DNA of 64,000 nt from Chloranthus sessilifolius. Its lineage: Eukaryota > Streptophyta > Magnoliopsida > Chloranthales > Chloranthaceae. The position numbers were made by a program, and so were the translations under genes. Every line of letters begins with the position of its first letter. The first letter of the stretch is position 1. Shown piece by piece: positions 21,221 to 32,917 of this stretch. The DNA is taken from positions 85,533,765-85,597,764 of the forward strand of contig CM037588.1 of NCBI GenBank assembly GCA_021018995.1, read 5' to 3'. The notes beneath the pieces are model-generated. The model was not told the origin of the DNA. It saw only the letters and a list, made by a program, of their open reading frames with translations, and searched no databases.

Positions 21221-23002
21221 TAGTCCCTGAGCAAAGGAGAATAAAAAGAAAAAAAAAATGCCACTTTCGTAGGGAGCACGGGTGCATTTCGCATATGCAC
21301 CAAGCCTTTTAAACCCCTAGGTGATCCCTAGTGGAGGAGTGAAGTCTCCTGAGGGTTTTCAGTGAAGGTTCCCACAAACTTTCCTAATAAGGTTAGTTAA
21401 TAATAGTACATCCTGCTACATCGAATTTTAGTAAACTAGAATAAATTATCATCATGTCTTTTCAGTTTTGGAGGGTTTTCAGCAGAAAAATCACCAACTT
21501 AAAACATGAAATTTTGCAGTAAGTCCTTCATCATCAATCAGTTCATGTCAAGGTATTATGTCTAAAGATTGATGCATGGCTCACCTTTCATTTGAGAATT
21601 CTGTTTTGATACTACCCCCATCAAATTAGATTTCAGGCCCAAGTTTCACTAGGGCTATTAACTCACAACAACAATGAAGGGTGTAGAATTTCACACAGCT
21701 CAAGAGCAGTTACAGTCCTCAAATAGGGCTGTAAGCATGAGCATAGGCATTGCTCTAATTTATGAAATTTTCTAACTCTTTTCACCATAGATTAAGCAGA
21801 TCCTTATCCCACATGACAGCTCAATCCATTTCAGATCAGTAAGGTCTTTTGATTGGGTTGTAATGTGGCTTATGGATGAGGTTTGTAAAAGAAAGGGTAA
21901 AAGGGATTCAAATTGAGAAATCAGTTAAGGTAAGAAGGAGGTCTAGACAACTCCTTCTTCATTTTAGCACCTTTTCACTTTCTTTTTGAATTTTCAGACT
22001 TGAAGTGATCAGCCTCTTATTTTCTTGTAGATTTTCAGATGAGGTGATTTCTCTTTCTCATCCTTTTTGCTCTTTTTTTTATTTTTATTTTTATTTTTAA
22101 ATGGAATACCACAACACCACAGAATGTGTTCTCCTTTCTTTCAACCAGATTTAACATCTTCCTCTAATCTCACTTCTCCTTCCTCTTCCAGATTTCTCAT
22201 ATTGGGGGTGAACTAAAATAGGTCAAAAGGTTTTGGGTTTAACATTTCTGGTTTTGGTCAAAGAAAGTTGGGACTTTTAAGGCTCAAGTGGTGTGCATCA
22301 AGGGCAGTTCAAAGGTGGGACATTTTAAGCTTAAACTGACCAAGGGATGGCCTTACTTCATGTCCTCAATGTCATGAGTGATATCAAGCTGTTTCAATTT
22401 GGAATTGCCAAACTTCTAGTGATTTGAATTAGATCCAATCAGTCCAAAAAGCAGAAAAATTGCCAAGGCACTCTTCAAGGAAACTTTTTCAGGCCCAAAT
22501 CTCACTAGGTATGGCCTTCCATCTCATTTCAGGTTTACTGCATATCAAAAATTATTTTTCATAAATTGTTGATATTTGCCTTATGAAAAATGTTAAAACT
22601 ACAACTCATTTCAGTTTTTTAAAAAGTTGTTTTCTTAATATCCACTTTTTACAAAAATATCCAGTGAGAATTTACTCTAATTAATTCCAAGCACTTCATT
22701 TTAGCCTAGCTGTACTAAAAGTAACTAATTTATTGGCATACATGCATGCCATACCCCCAAACCTAAACTAAACAGTGTCCTCACTATTTCCATCATAGGG
22801 GGTGGAGCAGTTTTATTATTTTTTTTATTTTTTCTACAGAGCAAACATAGAAGCTAGTAAGAAACAAAATTATTATTAACATAGGTAAACGACATGATTA
22901 CAATGTGCAAGCAGAAATGAAGTGAAAAGTAGGCCGATGGATAAAATATCGTAGACAGTTTAAGAAATCGGCCCCTTGGCTCAGGGAAATCCTCAGCTTG
23001 CA
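21221..23002 (-). other. Long non-coding 3' region of nested Athila
   Basis: About 1.8 kb of AT-rich sequence with many T-runs, for example 22060-22100. No coding frame of note on either strand. The plus-strand family has a region of similar length in the same place (42370-44189), typical of Athila 3' regions. Confidence 0.6.
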
Positions 23003-23296
23003 TCAGGTCAAGGAGGAACTGTAAGCCAGGTAGGGAGGAAGAAAAGGAAAAAGAAGAAGGTTAGGGGCAAGGGGATGGTTGGTGGAGGAGGATGGTGGCG
23101 GCGACACCGGTGGCGTGGTCTTCAGCCTCTTCTTCTCCTTCCTATCTTTGTCCTTTTCCTCCTTAGCGAGGATCTGCTGGACCTCCTCATATTCATCCCA
23201 TAGGAACTACAACGGGTCTGGTTCCTTGGGCGGTAATGGCTCCAGCCAGAAGAGGTAGAGTTGTGCAAGGGTGAGCGTGGGCTTGCCATCTGCCAT
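23003..23296 (-). pseudogene. Small 3' frame of nested Athila, unknown product
   Basis: A 98-codon minus-strand frame with one in-frame TAG. It opens MADGKPTLTLAQLYLFWLEP. After the stop it continues WDEYEEVQQILAKEEKDKD and a Lys/Arg-rich patch, then a Pro/Ser-rich tail. The acidic-basic helix-like part looks like real coding rather than chance. It lies where the plus-strand Athila family carries its larger third frame, but I see no sequence similarity to that one. No membrane segment. Function unknown. Confidence 0.4.
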
Positions 23297-23604
23297 GCTT
23301 ATGAGGAGGAGAGTAGAGGGTAGAAGGGAAGGGGTGGGCTGAAGTCGAGCTATCTACATCTATGTAAGGTGGAAGTGTGAGCGAATATGAAACGGTGCAT
23401 TCAATATCGTTGTCGTCGATGACTCATAATGGATGGTGAATTCGAACAATCTGCATGGGGAATGAAAATGTGCATTAACTGGCTGCCTATATTGAGCGTG
23501 GGGAGTTTAAGGCTCGTGTTGTGCGTAGTTGTATATGGTACATGTGGTAAAATTTTCGCACAGTGCAACTACGCAGTAAGCATGGAAGGAGTGAGGGGAG
23601 GAAA

Positions 23605-24025
23605 GTCAATTTCGATAGGATGAGTGTAGAGTGTTGACAGGTTAAGGCTTCCTATCGAAGTTGAACAAGTGTGGGACAGGCAGTTAAAAGCTCTCGATAG
23701 GTTTAACCCGTCCTATCGAACAGAATAAACATGCATTCGATAAGCTAGGTTGGCTGCTTGGGATAGGTCGGTGTCCTGTCAAACAGAGGGTGGAGAGAAC
23801 ATTCACTTCATAATGGATGCTGATGGATGTGAACAACCTTTCAATAGGTGGGGTATTACATTTGCACTCTTGTCGATAGGTTCCAGGCAAGAGTCCAGAA
23901 CCTATCGCAAAGTTGTCTTCACCTATCGAGAGGTCACAACACCTATCAAAATCCTCACCAATCCTATCGACATCAGCAGCTGACCTAGCGAAAGGTCCAG
24001 ATGACCTATCGAGAGGTACAATGAG
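23605..24025. repeat. CGATAGG/CCTATCG word cluster in the post-pol spacer of nested Athila
   Basis: A dozen or more copies of CGATAGG, CCTATCGA, CCTATCGC and CTATCAAA-like words in both orientations within about 420 bases, just 3' of pol. It is the same word as in the LTR U3 (20430-20930). The open frame 23684-24082 on the minus strand lies over this cluster and is not called. Confidence 0.85.
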
Positions 24026-24217
24026 CTTAAAAACATGGCCTATGAGTGCAAAGCATTTAGCCTTAGCCCCCCAACAACTCATCTACTGCACTATCAGTTG
24101 GTAAATTTGCCTCTGACCTTGTGCTCTTGGTCATTTTATTGCAAAGAATATTGTTGGGACGAATTGAGGTATAAATTAAATAAAATACATGTGATACAAA
24201 TCGAAGTCAAGAATTAA

Positions 24218-25205
24218 CCTGGAGGATCCTGAAGATCAACGGTCTCTTCAGGCTCACAAATATTGTCAACGCAAAGTTTCAGCCTCTGGCCATTGACCTT
24301 AAGGGTTCTGCCATCTGTAGGATGCATGACTTCGACATCTCCAGATGGGGAAACATGTACAACTGTGAAAGGTCCATCTCATCTGGATTGTAGCTTCCCT
24401 GGAAAGAATTTCATTCTGGAGTTGAACAACCATACCTTGTCATTGGGCTTGAACTCTTTGCGGAGTAAATATCTATCGTGAAAAGTTTTGGTTCGCTCCT
24501 TGTAACTCCAGGCATTTGCATAAGCCTCTATTCGTAGTTCATCCAGCTCGGATAACTGGAGTTTCCTATGAATTCTAGCAGAGTGTAAGTCAGAGTCCAC
24601 TGCTTTAATGGCCCAATATGCCTTGCATTGCAATTCAACAGGCAAATGACATCCCTTGCCATAGACTAATCTGAATGGGGACATGCCTATGGGGGTTTTA
24701 TAGGCTATTCTGTATGCCCATAGGGCATCAGTCAACTTATTGGATCAACCTCTTCTGTCAGATCTCACAGTCTTCTCACAATATGTTTAATTTCCCTGTT
24801 AGAAATCTCTACCTGTCCACTAGTTTTTGGGTGGTAGGGAGTGACTACTCTGTGGGTAACAGAGTATCATTCCATCAGTTTGTCAAAAGGTTTATTACAG
24901 AAGTGGCTTCCCCCATCACTAATAATAGCTTTAGGAAAGCCAAATCTGGAGAAGATGTTGTTTTTCAGGAATTGAATGACAACTTTGTGATCATTGGTTT
25001 TTATAGCTATGGCTTCTACCCATTTGGAGACGTAATCCACAATGACAAGGATGAAATTGTATCCAACAAAAGGGGGAAAAGGTCCCATGAAGTCGATTCC
25101 CCAATCATCAAATAGTTCAACAACAAGTATAGGTTGCAAGGGCATAGAGTTTCTCCTTGTAATACTGTCCATTTGCTGACATCGATGACAAACTTTACAG
25201 TGCTG
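24218..25205 (-). pseudogene. pol: Nested Athila integrase
   Basis: Minus-strand reading: zinc-module cysteines (CKVCHRCQQ) near 25180, then [18 protein letters not shown] and [12 protein letters not shown] (first catalytic Asp), [12 protein letters not shown] (second Asp), a stop, then [19 protein letters not shown] (the Glu), a frameshift, and [20 protein letters not shown] through the C-terminal [16 protein letters not shown]. The end near 24218 reads GQRLKLCVDN followed by an acidic tail. All three catalytic residues are present, but the frame is broken twice near 24860 and 24740. Confidence 0.85.
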
Positions 25206-25946
25206 TCAGGCATCCTTGAATAGGGTAGGCCAGTAGATACCACTTTGAAGGACCTTAATAGTAGTCTTGTTACCATTGAAATGACCCCCGCAAGCCTGTT
25301 CATGACACATGGTTAGGATGTTGTGAAACTCAGTTTTAGGTACACAACGTCTGATCACCTGGTCTGCACAATGCTTAAAAATATAAGGATCCTCCCACAT
25401 GTAATGTCGAATCTGTGCAAAGAATAGATTTTTATCATCCTTGCTCCAATGTGGGGGGATCCTACCTACAGCAAGGTAGTTGACAATATTGGCAAACCAG
25501 GGCATACTTATCTGGATAGTCAGAAGCTGCTCATCTGGGAAGGAGTCATTGATGGGCAAGCTTGTTGTGTCAGTTGTTTGGATCCTTGACAGATGGTCAG
25601 CCAATACGTTCTCCACTCCCTTCTTATCCTTAATCTCTAAATTGAATTCCTGCAAGAGAAGAATCCATCTGATTAGTCATGCTTTAGCTTCTTTTTTGGA
25701 CAAGAGGTATTTCAAGGCTGAGTGGTCAATGAACACAATAATTTTTTATCCCAGCACATAAGACCTGAATTTTTCTAAGGCAAAAATAATGGCTAATAGC
25801 TCTTTCTCAGTTGTAGTGTAATTCAATTGAGCATCAACCATTGATTTACTGGCATATGCTACCACATAAGGTATCTTGTCTTTTCTTTGCCCTAACACTG
25901 CTCCAATGGCAAAATCTGAGGCATCACACATCAGCTCAAATGGCAA
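25206..25946 (-). pseudogene. pol: Nested Athila RNase H and connection to integrase
   Basis: Frame 25946-25746 reads [29 protein letters not shown] and TTTEKELLAIIFALEKFRSY, the Ty3/gypsy RNase H with its first catalytic Asp. A stop separates it from 25655-25206, with [19 protein letters not shown] and then the first half of the zinc module (CHEQACGGHFNGNKT). It degrades the RNA strand during reverse transcription. Disrupted. Confidence 0.82.
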
Positions 25947-25993
25947 GGAAAATTCAGGGGATTGCAGGATGGGGGCTGTGGTTAGACAAGTTT

Positions 25994-27225
25994 TTAATAG
26001 TTCAAAAGCAGCTTGACATTCAACATTAAAGTCAAAAGGGACATCCTGGCACAGCAGGTGGCAGAGGGGTTTGGAGATTTGCTAAAATCCTTGATGAACC
26101 TTCTGTAGAAACCAAAGATGACCCGTAAATGACCTAACTGCTTGGAGTTTCTTTGAGGGGGCAAGTGGGCAATTAAATCGATCTTAGCTTGATCAACCTT
26201 GATTCCTTTGTGAGAGACAACATGTCCTAGAACAGTGCCTTGAGTCACCATAAAGTGACTTTTCTCCCAACTCAGAACTAGATTGGTCTCCTCACACCTT
26301 TGCAGTACAGAGCTGAGGTGGTGTAGGCATTGGCTAAAATCATCTCCATAAATGGAGAAATCATCCATAAAGATCTCTAAAAACTTATCAATCATGTCAG
26401 AGAAGATAGCAGCATGCATCTTTGGAACGTGGCAGGTGCATTACACAACCCAAATGGCATCCTTCTGTATGCAAAGGTTCCAAATGAGCAAGTGAATGTA
26501 GTTTTTTCTTGATCCTTGGGGTACACAGGGATCTGATTGTACCCTGAATATCCATCAAGAAAATAGCAATAGGCCTTGCCTGCCAGCTTGTCCAAGATTT
26601 GGTCTATGAAGGGCAGTGGGAAGTGATCCTTGCTAGTCTTTTCATTGAGTTTTCGGTAGTCTGTGCATACCCTCCAACCAGTGGTCTGTTTGGTTGGGAT
26701 CAGCTCTCCTGGATCTGCTTCAACAACTGTAATGCTAGATTTCTTGGGTACTACCTGGGTAGGTGCTACCCATTGTGAATCTGAGATGGGATAAACTATC
26801 CCAGCATCTAGGAGTTTGACCACCTCCTTCATCACCACCTCTTGCATGTGTGGGTTGAGTTTTCGCTGGATCTCTCTGGAAGGTTTGGATCCTTCCTCGA
26901 GATGAGTTTTATGCATGCACACAACAGGATTTATTCCCCCAAGGTCAGCAATGGTCCATCCTATTGCATGCTTATGCCTTTTTAGTACACACAGTAATTC
27001 ATTTTCCTGGTCGAGAGTGAGGGAAGAAGAGATTATCACAGACAGTTTGGTGTTGTCTCCTAAAAAGGCATATTTCAAAGATTGTGGGAGTTGCTTTAAC
27101 TCAACCTCTGGGGGACTGATGAGGGAGGGCAATAGGGGTGTCTGGGAAGGGGGAGGTAGGGGTAACAAGGTAGGCCTCCATGGATGGTGCTGGGCTGGTG
27201 GAGCTTCAGAAGAGACAAGTTTCAC
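25994..27225 (-). pseudogene. pol: Nested Athila reverse transcriptase
   Basis: Frame 27225-26392 has IADLGGINPVVCMHKTHLEE, RKLNPHMQEVVMKEVVKLLD, CTDYRKLNEKTSKDHFPLPF and RMPFGLCNAPATFQRC. A frame change near 26400 leads to 26419-25994, with the active site LEIFMDDFSIYGDDF intact (MDD). The later thumb region FGFYRRFIKDFSKSP is followed by a second frameshift. These are standard Athila RT blocks. The polymerase residues are conserved, but the gene is split. Confidence 0.88.
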
Positions 27226-27384
27226 ATACTCAATCTCAGAGGTGGGACCCTGCTCTACCTCTGTTTCCTTCTATACTTCGGCTAATTCATTACACCATTC
27301 CTTACCATGTAGCAGCATATTCATATTTTCCTGGACAACCTCATCTATTACATCAACAGAAAAACAATCCTCAGCAGGGTGAGG

Positions 27385-27828
27385 TTAATTTGATGCGTTG
27401 TACACATTCAATTTGACCTTCATATTTCCAAATGACACTTCCATGATTCCGGACCTGCATTGAATACAAGCATTAGCTGTGGCCAAAAAGGGTATGCCTA
27501 GAATCACAGGTATGGAAGTGGCATTCCTACCTGGTTCCATATCCAACACCAAAAAGTCAGCAGGATAAAATAATTTATTAACTCCAACCAAAACATCCTC
27601 GATTATTCCCATAGGCTTCCTTTCAGATCTGTCCGCTAGCTGGAGAACCACATGTGTGGGCTTTAATTTGCCTAAGCCCAGCTTCTCATATACTGAATAT
27701 GGAAGCAAATTTACACTGGCTCCCAGATCTAATAGGGCTTTGTCAATGGTATGATCCCCAATGATGCAGGGGATGGTGGGGAGTCCAGGGGTCTTGAAGC
27801 TTGGGGGGAGTTGCATTGGACAAGACAT
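27385..27828 (-). pseudogene. pol: Nested Athila protease domain
   Basis: 147 codons, TIPCIIGDHTIDKALLDLGA. The active-site motif is LLDLGASVNLLP, the usual form in Athila-type proteases. Later VILGIPFLATANACIQCRSG matches the second conserved block. The frame ends at a stop at 27385, a short way before the RT frame. Confidence 0.85.
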
Positions 27829-28724
27829 GCTTAACTTTTTCTGCTGAAAAGACTTTCTTGGATAGGTGTATCCTAGACTGTCTTTTATAGGTGCACAGGT
27901 CTTTTAAAAACTTGGCATAGGTTGGGACTTGTTTGATGGCATCAAGTAAAGGCAGATTGATCTTTACTTGCTTAAAAGTCTCCATCATTTTCTCAATTTT
28001 TCCTTGCCCTTTAGCAAAAGGGGAAGGTGCTTGTAGTGCCTTAGGAAATGGCAAGTGTGGGATTGCTCCCTCACTTGCAGCCTTAGCCAATGGGGTCTCT
28101 TTCTTTTTAAGCTTTTTCTTTTCTTGAGGATCCTCATTATCCTCTTTATTCATAGCTGATTGTTCCTTCAAGTCCACCATTGGTGGTCTTTGTTGAGTGC
28201 TGGTAGAAATTACTTCATTTTCTTCATCCAAGTTCCTCACAGGCTCACAGCCCACTTGGTTGTCCACTAACTTATCACTTCTTAAAGTTGTAACAGATTT
28301 AGCTTCCTCATAAGTGGAGGAAACTTCACCCACTACAAACTGTCTTCGTGTATTTTTATGTGGTTGGCTAGGCAACCTTCCTCCCTCTCCCCTAGTCAGA
28401 GCATCAGACAGCTGACCAAGTTGGTCCTTTATCTTTTTTATGCTCTGATTGTGAGAGTGCACAGTTTGGGTTAAGGTGTTCAAGCTCTATAATGAAGATA
28501 GAACTTGTTCCTCAAAGGATGGTGCTCTCACAGCTGGAGGGGGTGGAAATTTGCTGCACAGGAGGAGCTACAGGTTGGGCCATGGGTTGCTGATACTGAG
28601 GTCTTGGGGCATAACCTTCTCGATAGGGCTGAGCATTTCTGTAAACATGCGCTACTGGGGCTGCTCCTGCTGCTGGCTGGGGTATCCATCTTGTCTCCAC
28701 CTCAGATTGACGTGGTTCTTCCAT
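27743..28724 (-). pseudogene. gag: Nested Athila gag, C-terminal part
   Basis: Two frames, 28724-28512 (EEPRQSEVETRWIPQPAAGA, YREGYAPRPQYQQP) and 28483-27743. The second has VHSHNQSIKKIKDQLGQLSD, EGGRLPSQPHKN, a Lys/Glu-rich middle and INLPLLDAIKQVPTYAKFLK, which leads to the protease. These are the typical late-gag blocks of Athila. Stops and a frame change between them prevent a continuous product. Confidence 0.8.
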
Positions 28725-28741
28725 TGATACCCAGTAGCATG

Positions 28742-29802
28742 CTACTGCCCATAAGACTGAGTTGCAGCCACATGCTCGGTTATAAAATCAGGAAATTGGT
28801 CAGCAGATGGGCATTCTTCCAAGGGATGAGTAGGGGATTGGCATATGGCACATGCCTCCTCCACTCTGGCAGCCACAAGTGACTGCATTGCTCCCAGCAG
28901 CCTATCAAATATCAGAGTTAAGCTGTCAACTTTCCTTTCCAACTCACTTGGAACACTCACTTCATATATCTTTGTCCTTGAGGTGTTCTCCTTCTTCAAT
29001 CTAGGAGGCTCTAAATCTCTTGCTAAGGTTTCCTTTTGCATAGAGTTCTCACTAATGATGTCAAAGAGCTCCCATGCCTCCTCAGCAGTTTTATGGAGAT
29101 AGGTGCCACCATAGGAGGCATCTATCATATCTCTACTTTTAACATCAATTCCCTGATAAAAGCTTGAAACCAATTGCCATTCAGGGATTTGATGGTGGGG
29201 GCATTTCTTGAGGAGTTCCTTAAATCTCTCCCAGGATTGATGAAAGTCTTCAGTTGGATCTTGGGTAAAAGAGATGATACCCTTCCTCAACTGGCTGGTC
29301 TTTGACATAGGAAAGAATTTGGTCAGAAACTGACATTGGAGATCACTCAGATCGAATCGTTAGGTGGAAGCAAGGACAACCAGGTCCTGTCTCTGTCCTT
29401 CAATGAAAAAGGAAAGAGTCTCATCCTGGTGGCCTCCTCCCCCAAACCTGTGATATTAAATGTAGTGCATAGTCCCAAGAACTCATCAATGTGCTTATAG
29501 GGGTCTTCTTTGGTCAGGCCATGAAATGAGGGCAGCATTTGAATGATGGATGATTTTATCTCATAGTTTCCCTGAGCAGTTGGGAATTGAATGCAGAAAG
29601 GAGAATTGTAGACCCCTGATGCATTAAACTCCTTAAGGGTTCTCGACTGTTGTTGCTCACCCATTTCTACAGAATCAAATGCAACAGAAGTGGGTGTAGT
29701 TAGTCTGGATCTGAGAAGTCTTTCAACCTCTAGATTTAGTGGGATAATCTGATGTTGCAAAGTTCTCCTACCAAACATACAACACTCAGATTTCGAATGC
29801 AA
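28742..29802 (-). pseudogene. gag: Nested Athila gag, core and zinc knuckle
   Basis: Frame 29802-29347 includes the probable gag start MGEQQQSRTLKEF and IQMLPSFHGLTKEDPYKHID. After a frameshift, 29308-28742 continues SQLRKGIISFTQDPTEDFHQ, CPHHQIPEWQLVSSFYQGID and ASYGGTYLHKTAEEAWELFD, and ends with CAICQSPTHPLEEC, an intact C-x2-C-x4-H-x4-C knuckle. Gag would form the particle and bind element RNA. A frameshift near 29330 breaks it. Confidence 0.87.
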
Positions 29803-30075
29803 AATAGATATTCAACACCACAAGTAGAATCAACCAAATTTTCTAACAATTCCAACAAAAATTATCAACAGATCTGAAAATAATAGGGGAGTAGAGGGAT
29901 GCAAACTACAGAGTAGTCTCCAGCACAATTCTCCTCTCACTGGTAGCATTAGATCTGATGAATTGTACACAAACTACTGAAAAACAACACAACTTACAAA
30001 TGCAGTTAGTAAAAATTGAACAAAAACTACAAATCTATGATCAAAACATAGATCTATCAATTTCTAAACATGCCT

Positions 30076-30092
30076 CCCCGGCAGCGGCGCCA
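30076..30092 (-). other. Primer-binding site of nested Athila (tRNA-Asp type)
   Basis: The minus strand reads TGGCGCCGCTGCCGGGG, six bases (AGTTTT) downstream of the LTR end at 30099. The same spacing is seen at 46650 and 60669. Confidence 0.85.
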
Positions 30093-30098
30093 AAAACT

Positions 30099-32139
30099 TG
30101 TTGGGGTGTTTGCCTACTCTCGAATGAGGGTCTAAAATCATCAATAAAACTAGGCAGACATACTCATACAGACCTGCAAGTATTCAGGATCTGTTGTAGC
30201 AAACTTTAAAAGAATGGTGAGTAAGGGAATGTTCACAGGGAGGTTGGTTAGAAATATGATAAATCTCCAGATCTGTGTCAGATCTGGCACCCTAACTATT
30301 ACTAATTTAGCTAAAAGATAGGGGAGAGGTTTGAAATAGATTGTCACTTAAACTAAGCTAAAATTAAACATAAACTAAATTGGATCGAGTTTAGGAGCTT
30401 AGATCTTGCAAGGGAAAAGAGTAAAAAGCAGAAAATGGAGAAGAGTAGCTTGGAGGTTGGTTTTCACTGAAATCGGATTTGATTAATCATGCTACAGAGG
30501 TTCAGAGCACACAATTCCCTCAACTGGCTATAAGCACAGCTGCAGGGTATAAATTCCACTCCAAATCACAGGATCCACCTGGTCTTAAGGCTATGATCTG
30601 TTCACTTTAATGGTCACAGACCATCCTATAGACTTTATCGAATCCATGGATTGCAGCAGATGAATCCAATTGGAGCCTGAGCTTCGATTCATCTTAAGGT
30701 TATGATCTGTCCACTTTAATGGTCACAGACCATCCTAGGGATCTCCTTCAAAACCAGAGCATCAATTAGAACAATTAAAACCACTACAGATGCTGCAATT
30801 CTCAGGTCACAGACTCAAGGAATCACAGGAGCATCAGATCTAGGGAGATCAGATGGTATCCAAGAGGTCTACCAGTTAAGTGGGTGAGCTGATATACAGA
30901 CTCTTCTACACAAATCCGATCGATCACCAAATGGAACCAAAGGAAATTTAAACTTAATTAAAGCATTAAAAACAACATTATCATTGCAAACAAGGTCACT
31001 CTATAATGGAAATACTCTCAGATTTGTAGTCTGTGCAACTAGGAACCTACAATAGCACTCTTAACCTTACCCAATTATAGATCTAACTTCGCTCCTCGCT
31101 ACTCCAAGGGGTTTAGCCAACCATGGTTGGGCTAAAGGAGGGAAATGGAATTTCTCTACAAGCTCTAATCTTCAGAATTTTAGCTCAGATCTCGATCATC
31201 CCCAATTGCAATTGGGGGTCTCTATATATAGCTTTGTCCTCTATTTTTCTCACCAAAAATCCCTTCTAGAAGGTCGTCAGAGTTTGTTAGACTTCTGTTA
31301 AAGCATGTGGGTCGCTTAGGGCTCTCTAGGGCATCTTCTGGAACCATCATGTCAGTCACCAAGTGCCTCGAGTTGCGTGTAGCAGGTCAATAAATCAAGC
31401 ATGTGCACAGCTGAATTTCTGAGAAGTTCTACACATGATTTTGACAGGTTCAGGAAGCTTTCGACAGGTTGGAATAGAGAATTTTGGTCCTTTCGCTAGT
31501 TCAGATAGGATGAATCTTTGCTTAGAGTTTCAGCCTTCTCAGTCCTTGGTTTGGAGTATTCGACAGGTTGGAGAAACACTTCAACAGGTTGGAAAACCAT
31601 TTCTACAAGTTCCGCTCTGCATTTTGATAGGTTTAAGAAACCATTTGATAGGTTCCTTTTATACTTCAGGCAGGTTTCCGATAGGATGGTTTCTTCTTTC
31701 CTTTCAGCTGCTCGATAGGTTCTGAGATCCTATCGAACTCCTTAATCCACATGAATTCATCTTTCTTCTGCCTTCGGATCCTATCGAAGACCGCTTCAAC
31801 TGCACGAATTCTTCCTTTCTTTGCTTTTAGCTCCTATCGAAGTCTTCAGGTGACCAATCGATAGGACGTTCTTAGCCTGTTTTTACTTCCTTCACCTTGC
31901 CCTGCTGTAGCCACACGCTCCAGGGGTCCAGTGATGTGCTACCCTCTGGTGTGCTGTTACTAGGTCTTTCCTGTGCTAAGAGATAGCTCCTTTTTGGGCA
32001 TTCTTGAGTGCTTTTCTACATTAGTATCTTCTTTTGTTACTGTCTACAAAATGTACTTGACAAAAGCTTATTAGTGTGCTCACAGGTCTATCAATGGTCA
32101 GGTTCTAGGGTGAAAAGTGGCCATTTTCACCAGTTAATA
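30099..32139 (-). repeat. 5' LTR of nested Athila
   Basis: About 2041 bp, plus-strand ends TGTTGGGGTG and CACCAGTTAATA. The outer end has drifted from the CA seen in the other LTR; the boundary is fixed by the ATTGT duplication. TATA box at 31222-31231. Confidence 0.88.
31430..31870. repeat. CGATAGG/CCTATCG word cluster in U3 of nested Athila 5' LTR
   Basis: The same words as 20430-20930, with small differences in number. The left LTR has about 30 extra bases near 20540-20570 that add copies. Confidence 0.83.
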
Positions 32140-32144
32140 ATTGT
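32140..32144. other. Target-site duplication of nested Athila, right copy (ATTGT)
   Basis: Matches 19123-19127. See the left copy. Confidence 0.9.
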
Positions 32145-32147
32145 CCC

Positions 32148-32738
32148 CTACTCCAACTTGATGAACTGGAGTTCCATCTGATGCCTGACGATCTTGAGAA
32201 AGTACTGATCATTGAATGCTTCGATAAACTCAGCCCATGTCCAAGGAGTATTAGGAAACTGTTGTTCCCTATGTCTAGCGATAGACTTCCACCATGGTCC
32301 ATCCTGTCTGTCCGGTTTGAAAGTTATCCAACGAACCTTCTCGACATCGGTGCACTGAAGTACTTGAAAGATCTTTTCCATCTCATCCAACCAACCTTGT
32401 ACCTCCATCGGAACGGTCTGTTCAAAAAAATTTGGAGGTCTCATCCTCCTAAATTTGACAAATCTAGAGGATTGTTGTTGTTGTCCAACATAAATCAGCT
32501 CTTCTTACTGGGCATTGGCAGTAGTCTACTGAGCCATAGACATGGTTTTCTAAGCTATGTTGGTGGCCATATTTTCCAACACTTGCTCCATTCCTCCATC
32601 CTCACCTCTTCTAACTCCAACCGGAATTGTGTTGGAACCGGTTGCGAAAGAAACTCTCCTAGAGATACCGACACCTTCAAGGATGTCCTCTAATAGAACT
32701 GTCCTACCTCTGACTCTACCTCTAAGTCTTGGGGCCAT
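32148..32738 (-). pseudogene. gag: Chromovirus gag, 5' half
   Basis: The likely start is MAPRLRGRVRGRTVLLED at 32738, about 165 bases after the primer-binding site. After two stops near 32530, the frame 32444-32148 reads MRPPNFFEQTVPMEVQGWLD, CTDVEKVRWITFKPDRQDG, then WTWAEFIEAFNDQYFLKIV and RHQMELQFIKLE. This is the first half of the Retrotrans_gag fold of chromoviruses. The second half is 13 kb away at 19124, across the nested Athila. Confidence 0.85.
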
Positions 32739-32903
32739 GCTGAGCTATCATTGTGAAAACACAACCTCGGTCAGTATTCAAATTGTAACCACAATCATGC
32801 ACACCGTCATAGTGGACTTAGGACCTAACAACAGAGCTCTGATGAGAACTGTACCGGGGTCACGGTTGGGTTCTCATGGGACCTTAGAGAATCTAAAGCC
32901 ACG

Positions 32904-32917
32904 GCTTTGATACCAAC
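32904..32917 (-). other. Primer-binding site of chromovirus (initiator tRNA-Met type)
   Basis: The minus strand reads GTTGGTATCAAAGC directly after the LTR end GTCGTCACA. TGGTATCAGAGC is the usual form in plant gypsy elements; one base differs. Confidence 0.8.

Larger units (their letters stand above)
19128..32139 (-). mobile_element. Nested Athila-lineage Ty3/gypsy element, full length, family 1
   Basis: 13,012 bp flanked by the 5-bp duplication ATTGT. Minus-strand order: 5' LTR (32139-30099), Asp-type primer-binding site, gag, protease, RT, RNase H, integrase, a spacer full of CGATAGG words, a small 3' frame, a long non-coding region, polypurine tract, 3' LTR (21198-19128). The tRNA-Asp-type site and the RT/integrase motifs place it in Athila. 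Over the first ~120 bases the LTRs differ at about eight sites by eye, mostly transitions, so it is not recent. It sits inside the chromovirus gag and is therefore younger than the chromovirus. Confidence 0.92.

Noticed and set aside
23684..24082. A 132-codon minus-strand frame after nested Athila pol
   Set aside because: It covers the CGATAGG word cluster; the repeats explain its openness and no family motif is visible.
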